A model generated the notes under the pieces. The model saw only the letters and a list, made by a program, of their open reading frames with translations. It had not been told where the DNA came from and made no database searches. A program made the translations under genes and the position numbers. Shown here piece after piece: positions 58,201 to 64,000 of a stretch of 64,000 nt of DNA. The DNA is from Kappaphycus alvarezii (lineage: Eukaryota > Rhodophyta > Florideophyceae > Gigartinales > Solieriaceae), in the NCBI GenBank assembly GCA_002205965.3, contig NADL03000669.1:372001-436000 (forward strand), written 5' to 3'. Position 1 is the stretch's first letter. Each line of letters opens with the position of its first letter.

Positions 58201-61030
58201 GCTCTGACCAATCTAATCCGATGGCTAACCAGGAGGACTTTCCTGACTCTACCCTTTCCTTTATCTCCGATGAAAAACTTCATTGGATGGAGCAAAGCTC
58301 TGATACATCCCGCCCTAAGCTATCGCCAGAGCCCTTCGTTATCTTGTCACAAAGGTCTTCTTTCTCTACTCTCCTGGATCCACGAGACGATTTGCTTCCG
58401 GAGCAAGTCGCAAAAGAGGCACCGACAAGGATGGAGCCCCCAATCCATGACGCACGCCTGCTCATGTAATGCCACGGGTCTGAAAACAACAATGTGATAG
58501 TACCCGCTGGTGCTAGTAACGCCTCCTACAAACACTGCCGTGAACAAAATGGTGAGCGGGAGCATCTATGCCCCTTCATCCATTCATTCTCTCGAGGCCC
58601 ACTCCCTAACCAGTCGAGAGGGTTCTCAACAAGTAGATCCACCTAGCACGCCTGTGTTTTCGCAAACTGTTCATCCTGTTCATAAGAAACTCCCGGTCTG
58701 TGGCGTGCTCATAATTAATCTGTATGCTGCCCACTGAAGACTATACTCGTCGTCTCCATTCCGACCGTCTGCGAGACAACAAAGATCCCTTGTGAAGGAG
58801 GTCCAATTTAAAAATCCTCACCGGAGCTTTGAAGAACAGGGCGCTTTAGACAAAAGGTACCAGTCAAGAATTGCTCTTAAAAGGAAAGCTACACGTATCT
58901 CGACTGTTACAACTTTTTTCTGCTTCACTTCAATAAGGTCTCGTTCCTACCTACGGTCAAGTATTCCTCCGTTGAGTGCCTTTTGCTCAAAAACATACCT
59001 TTGCGTAAGACGCTCACATAAGTAATCCACGAAGCAATGCAAAAAAAGGATTCCTCTTGAAGATGCAAGGAGACTCGCGTTCCGTGCTTCGATGGCCCTC
59101 TCAGGCGCCAAGCGATAGGGTTACTACTCCCCGTGCCCCGGACTCAAGACCAGTATTGACTCCCGCGAATTCTTGACGTGGCTTCAATACTATACCCAAG
59201 TTTCGCTTTTCACCGCAGACCTAACTCGGCCGAGGAGAAACTGCCCCGAAACACTTGATTGTTCCAGGGGTCTTCTCCTATACTGCATCCACTGGGGCCA
59301 CAGAATCCAACGACATGACCGGAAAGTCAATTTACTCTCCTAAGACCTGCAGAAAGGAGCTCGCCACCCAACGAACGACCTTAGGGTCGACCTCTATCGC
59401 ACAAGACCGGATATCAGAGCAATTGGAGGCATTGTAGCACATATTTCATCGATGTCTCATTCGTGAACTCACTTGCGCCCTCCAGTAGGATACGCACTTT
59501 CAACCCGCTAGTGCCCCTCAACGCGGCAAAGTCGGCGATGAATAAAACATATAATCTTTAATTGTGACCACAGCGAGAACCAGACTCGTGCCGATCCCTG
59601 TATTCACCCTTGGAGGTTAGCACCGAGACGCCTCCACGGCCCTGAATAACCTAGCTAGTAACGTGGCTGTCAGGGCAAAGGAAACGTGCGGAATTGTCCG
59701 GGCGGTTTAAACCCAAAGGCATGCGGCAGCGGCGGTGATGTCCAACGCAGCATGCCTGCTTGCATGCTTCGAGCCAGCCTCTTAGATGAACTCGTGGCAT
59801 AGCATTCACTATCGGACTATGTTGAACACACCGGGATGTTGCCGACTCATACCTTTCAAGTATTAAGGAACCTAAACTCCCCCCCCCTCAGTGGATGTCT
59901 GGACTTGAGATACTCTCTGAAGTAACGTGAAACAAAACTTCTACATTAAATACGTGACGGCCAGATTCGGAGGAAGGTACCGGAGGTTCGGTACCAAGCG
60001 ACAATCCCAGGCCTTTGGCGCAAGTGGGTAAGGAATACTGCAGGACATTGATGGGAAAAAAGTGGTGTGAGAGGCGCATGGGATGTTTTGTCAAGAAGTT
60101 CGCAATGCGCGAGGAAGAGGCCACGAAGCTTTCGAATGCAATGGATATTAATTTCCAGCCTATTGAAGGAAGGCCGCAACAGGGAGGGTGGTTTAGAGGG
60201 TGCCGGATTTTGCCGGAGTGTTGGGGGAGTTTCTCAAAAGTTGGCAAGCTAAAAGGCGGCAGAGTCCAAACTGCACGGCGAATGACGGTATATGGATCTT
60301 GGGAGCAGATAGTGATATCTCAGGGGATGAGAAGGCAAGGTGGGCTTGAACAGGATGTTGACCGGCTCTACCTACCACCATGTTGTCAATAGCTAACATC
60401 AGCAGATCTCAGCAGGGCAGTGGGAATAGCTTGAGAAGAGGACGGCTTGCAGTCGAGTCGCACGTCCGGGCGGGTCGTCATTTTGCGGACGAATGCTGCG
60501 TGGTGCATGGCCCAGAAGCCTGGCTTCGACCTGGATCGAGTACACGTTTGCGTAGGTCGCGGTTAAAGTCGGGTGAAAAACAATTCAGTTTTTCACTTGG
60601 TGCGGGGGTAAGACGCTTTTATTCATTAATAAGGAGGTACATGTCGGGCACAGAGCGAGCTCGTCTGCTCGGGACTTATGTCTTGTCTTTGGGTTATTGA
60701 CAATACCGATCGTTCTAGCTAGACTCATCGAGGTAAAGTTTCTTTCCCAGTCTGAGTGAACTGATCATATTTAGAATCATTGGCTTCTAAATTGGCGTAG
60801 ATCCGTTCACAAATCTTCATGAATACGCCCTCGGCGGTGATGCAAGAAAGATCTGTAAAGGGGCTCACCGAGCACTGAGTTCATTGGACACCTGCTTACA
60901 GATTCTAAGCTCTGACGTCTTAAATGTAGTTCAAACTATATGCAACGTTGCACATTTGGACTTTACACCACTGATAAACAACTGAATGTTCAAACTATAA
61001 CTGTGGAGTCCAGCACTGCACACTGACTGT
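55231..61030. other. Long unrecognised intergenic tract
   Basis: 5.8 kb with only short, overlapping frames. A palindrome cluster lies at 55,876-55,945. From about 57.7 to 59.6 kb several frames look like remnants of a coding sequence (for example a frame from 58,221 starting MANQEDFPDS) but match no family I know. Near 60,745 the sequence GAGGTAAAGTTTC resembles the 3' end of the LINE copies at 62-63.5 kb. No intact gene is supported. Confidence 0.45.
55876..55945. repeat. TACTGTACAGTA palindrome cluster
   Basis: Several overlapping variants (TGTACAGTGTACTGTACAG, then CTGTACAGTACCG), about 650 bp upstream of the SPATA20-like gene start. Confidence 0.75.
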
Positions 61031-61530
61031 CCGACTAGTGTCCATCCGTCATATGTAGCTGGTAGGTAACTTTATTGCATGAGTAAAACGGGTGTCCGCT
61101 GCAGGATCCGAGAACTGTCTTCGAGGCACACTCTGTCCTCATACGAGGACAGTTTCCGTTACATTTTGGAGAGGTAACTTTTTTGGAAGCGCGAAAGTTT
61201 TACTGCAGAAAAGGTTTTATGAATTACGGTAAAGTAATTCCTACCTTACATGTGCCTTCGTTTCTGAAACCCCTCACGATAATACGAACTATACCTCCTT
61301 CCTTGAAGTCGTTTTCACAACTTCTTGCGGAGAGCGGGAGTTAGTGGGGGAAAGTTGCTCTAGCCCTAACCGAGGTCAACAATCTTGAAAAGGTTGTTTT
61401 GATCGGCCATCGTACACTCATTAACTAATGCGGAGCGACAGGAAATGCGCTGAGGTAAAAAAAATTGTACTGCAAAAGAAGTGCTGAAAGTAGTCCTCAT
61501 ATGAAGACAAATGTCCTGTACACACTAGTC
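61031..61530. mobile_element. MITE copy 2, diverged
   Basis: Matches copy 1 over most of its length: CCTCATACGAGGACAG, then GTTTCCGTTACATTTTGGA, the TTTCTGAAACCC segment, CGAGGTCAACAATCTTG and a right part with CCTCATATGAAGAC. The ends are GACTAGTGT on both sides in opposite orientation. An extra 70 bases lie inside the left end compared with copy 1. Confidence 0.8.
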
Positions 61531-61804
61531 AATCCGACTATCTTGCAGAACTGGCAGACAGCATGCGAGGTAGGGGGGCAGTGAGAACACTGGACCAGAC
61601 AGAAAAACCTGTGCGTTGCAACGAGTGGGCTTTGGCGATGGGGTAGCGAAAAGCAGAGCGGGACGAGATCCATTTAGTGTGATAATCGCGGACATTTCCA
61701 GGGCGCGATCTGGACGCGTCCTCGCTCTCTGCACGGCACACGTGTGAAGTGCGAGCGGAACGAAATGCCCCTGGACGGAGAGGGGACGGGGGCATCATCC
61801 GCTG

Positions 61805-62137
61805 GACACGCGTAGAAAGTACTGTAATTGTACTGTACAGCTTCTACGCGTTGGCCTCTGCCGCATCCCACGCCATTTGGACAACACCCTCCAGGAACCG
61901 AACTTTAGGTTTCAGCCCCTGGCTTTCGACTCCTTGGGTGCCCCATCCCCCGCCTCGATTATGTTCCTCGAAGACTTCATCCCGCGCATCGCAGAGAAGT
62001 TCAACGCAACCACTGCAGTGATCCGCAGACGTATTCATCAGCGCATTAGTTGCACACTGTGGTCTTCGGTTGCAATGGCGATTCTATCGCGAGCCCCACT
62101 GCACGTGCCTGACGTCGAACATCCGGTTAGTTCGTAG
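61805..62137 (+). pseudogene. LINE 3' end, copy a
   Basis: Reads PNFRFQPLAFDSLGAPSP, then IRRRIHQRISCTLWSSVAMAIL and a stop, the end of a LINE polyprotein of the same family as copies b and c. Just after the stop the sequence ATAGATACTCAATGAGGTAA matches the 3' region of copy c. A palindrome block interrupts its left part (61,810-61,850). Confidence 0.7.
61810..61850. repeat. Compact palindromic insert: ACGCGTAGAA arms around TACTGTACAG core
   Basis: Ten-base perfect arms (ACGCGTAGAA and TTCTACGCGT) flank an ACTGTA...TACTGTACAG core. It looks like a small unit with its own inverted ends placed in a LINE relic. Confidence 0.7.
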
Positions 62138-62668
62138 CCGTATAGTCAGTCCTGCAGTGTACACGATAGATACTCAATGAGGTAAAGTTTCCCTATGTCT
62201 GGGCAGAAAAAATAAATACCAATACTGTACGTGGTGGTAAACCTTTACGAGTTGTACAGTACAGTACTGTGTGACACAGAAGCGTGCGGAGGGTACTCAG
62301 ACATTAACTTCGAATTTTGGTGAGAGTGGAAAACTGTCGCGCCTGCATCATTTGGGGACTAAACGCAAAACGGGTAACGCAGTCGCGGAGCTCCTGCTGA
62401 GGGAAGAACCGCGACGGGAAGCAGCGAAGGAAGCAAGGCAGCGGAAAAAACCCTTGCCGTTGTCGCCCAAGGCGCCATAGATATCAATCCCGACGGGGGA
62501 GAGCACCTTTACGGCACTAATATGACGGGTGTGCCAGCAAAGGGAAACCCAGATGGTTAGTGTGCTTATCAACAGACTAGAAGGAAGTGCAACGTGCAGG
62601 GCCACTGAAATTGACCAGCTTTGGAGGGGGAGGCAAACATCTGCATGTTGCGGACTACGATCAATCAC
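62138..62668. other. Spacer with palindrome block and one small basic open frame
   Basis: A GTACAGTACAGTACTG block is at 62,253-62,270. The frame at 62,271-62,480 encodes a basic, unrecognised peptide and probably is not a gene. Confidence 0.4.
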
Positions 62669-63430
62669 TCAAGCTGCACATGTGATCCAAATGGCATAGC
62701 TCAGCTTTTGATGAAGCCGAAATAACACCTTCGCCTTCGAGGTTCCGACACGGTCCGCGACGATAGCCGCGTACTCGTCGACCACCTTAGATATGGTCGC
62801 CGACGGGCATCCCAGGGAGTCGAAGGCTAGCGGCACAAACTGCCATCCGAGTTGTGGGCGTCCAGGTGAAGCTTGACCAGGAATGACGGCGATTTTTCTC
62901 GCGAAGTCCCTCAGTTTCCGTCGTTCCGCAGCATTGGCGGCAGCGCGCGCTTCCCGGGCTCCCTTGGAAAGGAAGCACTGTTGGAAAGGCGAGGAGACTG
63001 TGTCATACGCTACCGGGAGAGAAGGGGCGTGGGTTTGTCCGTAGAGGTAGTCGGGTGGACGAGGATATCGGCAGGTCGGGCATCCAGTCCGGGAAGTAAG
63101 TACGGGACTTTGTAGTGGACGCCGGTTCCAGACGCCTTGAATAGGTCTTTGCCGAGCACTTCTGTCAATGCTTCGTGACGGTTCTTCCAACCGAGACCTT
63201 TTTTACAAAGGTCAGCGGCATGGTCGCCGAGGTGGTCCATGGGAGTCTTGCATTTCGCGCAAAGGAGGGGGGCAGTTTCATCAAACACGGGAACTCCCAA
63301 GTGGCGACGCAGCATGACCGACCACACGTCGTCGTAGATGTGGGTGACTGCAAACGGATGGGTAGTGGGGAAAACCGCGGCAGGTGCATCCAAGGTGTGA
63401 TGGCAGATCCGTTGAAACCAAGATGGTGAC
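62669..63430 (-). pseudogene. LINE 3' end, copy b
   Basis: Read leftward: CAKCKTPMDHLGDHAADLCKKG, a zinc-finger-like CxxC...HxxxxC motif, then RHEALTEVLGKDL, LLPGLDARPADILVHP, a one-base shift near 63,020, VAYDTVSSPFQQ, and WQFVPLAFDSLGCPSATI to a TGA at 62,669. These are the standard C-terminal blocks of a non-LTR retrotransposon polyprotein. It starts at the 3' end of copy c, so it is 5'-truncated. Confidence 0.78.
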
Positions 63431-63482
63431 GATGAAGAAGTTTAATGCATTCAGTATCTACTGGGGACTGCGCACGTCCTAA

Positions 63483-64000
63483 CTATACGGCTAAAATCTA
63501 ATCGGATGTACCTCGTCGTCCATGCGCATCGGGGCTCGGGACAGGATAGCTTGAGCAATGGATGACCAGACGGTGCAACTCAGTCGCTGGTAGATACGGC
63601 GGCAGAAAACGCAAGTGTCGAGTGACACTTGGACGCGATCCGCGGAACTAACTCCTCGATAAATGCAATAGTTCCAGGGGAAGGGGCACCCAGGGAATCA
63701 AACGCCAGAGGTCGAAACGTGAAATTCGGCGTGTATGGCGCAGAAGGTGGGTCACTTGAGGGAGGGGGGAGGCGTCGGGCGAGGTTGCGTTCCAGGGTTT
63801 TAACCTTGTCGCGGGCCGCCACTTCAGCAGCGCCACCGGCAACCTGCGTCGCGTTGGTGCGAACTGCGGCCTTGAACGGTGAGACGACAGTGATGTCGCA
63901 CGCATTGGGGCGCAACGTCGTGCCTTCCGGGGTTGGGGGGGGTTGTACAAAGATATCGGCGGGCCGGAGCTCAGTGCCCGGGACGAGGAGCGGAACCTCG
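63483..64000 (-). pseudogene. LINE 3' end, copy c (runs off the window)
   Basis: From the window edge: a PADIFVQP block, then CDITVVSPFKAAVRTNA, FTFRPLAFDSLGAPSPGTI, a shift near 63,625, FCRRIYQRLSCTVWSSIAQAIL and a stop near 63,500. The remaining 5' part lies outside the window. Confidence 0.75.

Overview
This is eukaryotic nuclear DNA from an intron-poor genome. Seven protein-coding loci can be recognised or modelled, with at most one intron seen in each. Two introns are clear: 149 nt with GTGAGT...CAG in a sterol isomerase, and 206 nt with GTGAGT, a CTAAC branch-like site and CAG in an ABHD18-like gene. Genes sit in GC-richer islands separated by long AT-richer tracts full of decayed transposons. 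Sterol C-8 isomerase, a Golgi-type glycosyltransferase, a CDF zinc transporter and an N-myristoylated LRR protein all fit a eukaryote. My best guess is a florideophyte red alga of the Chondrus type, from genome style only; no marker gene proves it.

Layout. 0.8-2.8 kb: two weak first-exon candidates. 3.4-9.0 kb: a gene island with a coiled-coil protein (+), an ABHD18-like hydrolase (-, tail to tail with it, stop codons 1 nt apart), ERG2 sterol isomerase (+, divergent from ABHD18) and an LRRC57-like protein (-). 10.4-20.3 kb: a transposon graveyard with two Tc1/mariner elements of about 1.54 kb each, a LINE-type reverse transcriptase relic between them, a PIF/Harbinger-like transposase relic and a roughly 460-bp MITE. 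21.7-24.1 kb: one large glycosyltransferase gene. 24.6-30.2 kb: a PIF-like fragment, a Harbinger-like element with its Myb/coiled-coil accessory gene, and a complete but dead pogo/Tigger-like element with matching ends. 30.2-49.4 kb: no credible host gene, including about 12.5 kb of strongly AT-rich DNA, followed by a Copia-order retrotransposon relic. 51.2-55.2 kb: a second island with a CDF zinc transporter (+) and a SPATA20/YyaL-type thioredoxin-domain protein (-). 55.3-64 kb: unrecognised decayed sequence, a second MITE copy and three 3' ends of one LINE family.

Two patterns cut across the window. First, blocks of a pentamer-based palindrome built on TACTGTACAGTA occur in at least a dozen noncoding places, often upstream of genes. 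Second, three otherwise good genes (coiled-coil, glycosyltransferase, CDF) each need one or two +1 reading shifts, and every shift can be placed in a run of G or C. This points to one-base overcalls in the assembly, or to shared expansion of such runs, rather than to three independent pseudogenes. I found no CRISPR, tRNA, rRNA or prokaryote-like system, and nothing I would call a new multi-gene system. The strongest candidates for novelty are the palindrome family, the AT-rich gene-free block and the MITE with an internal palindromic code.
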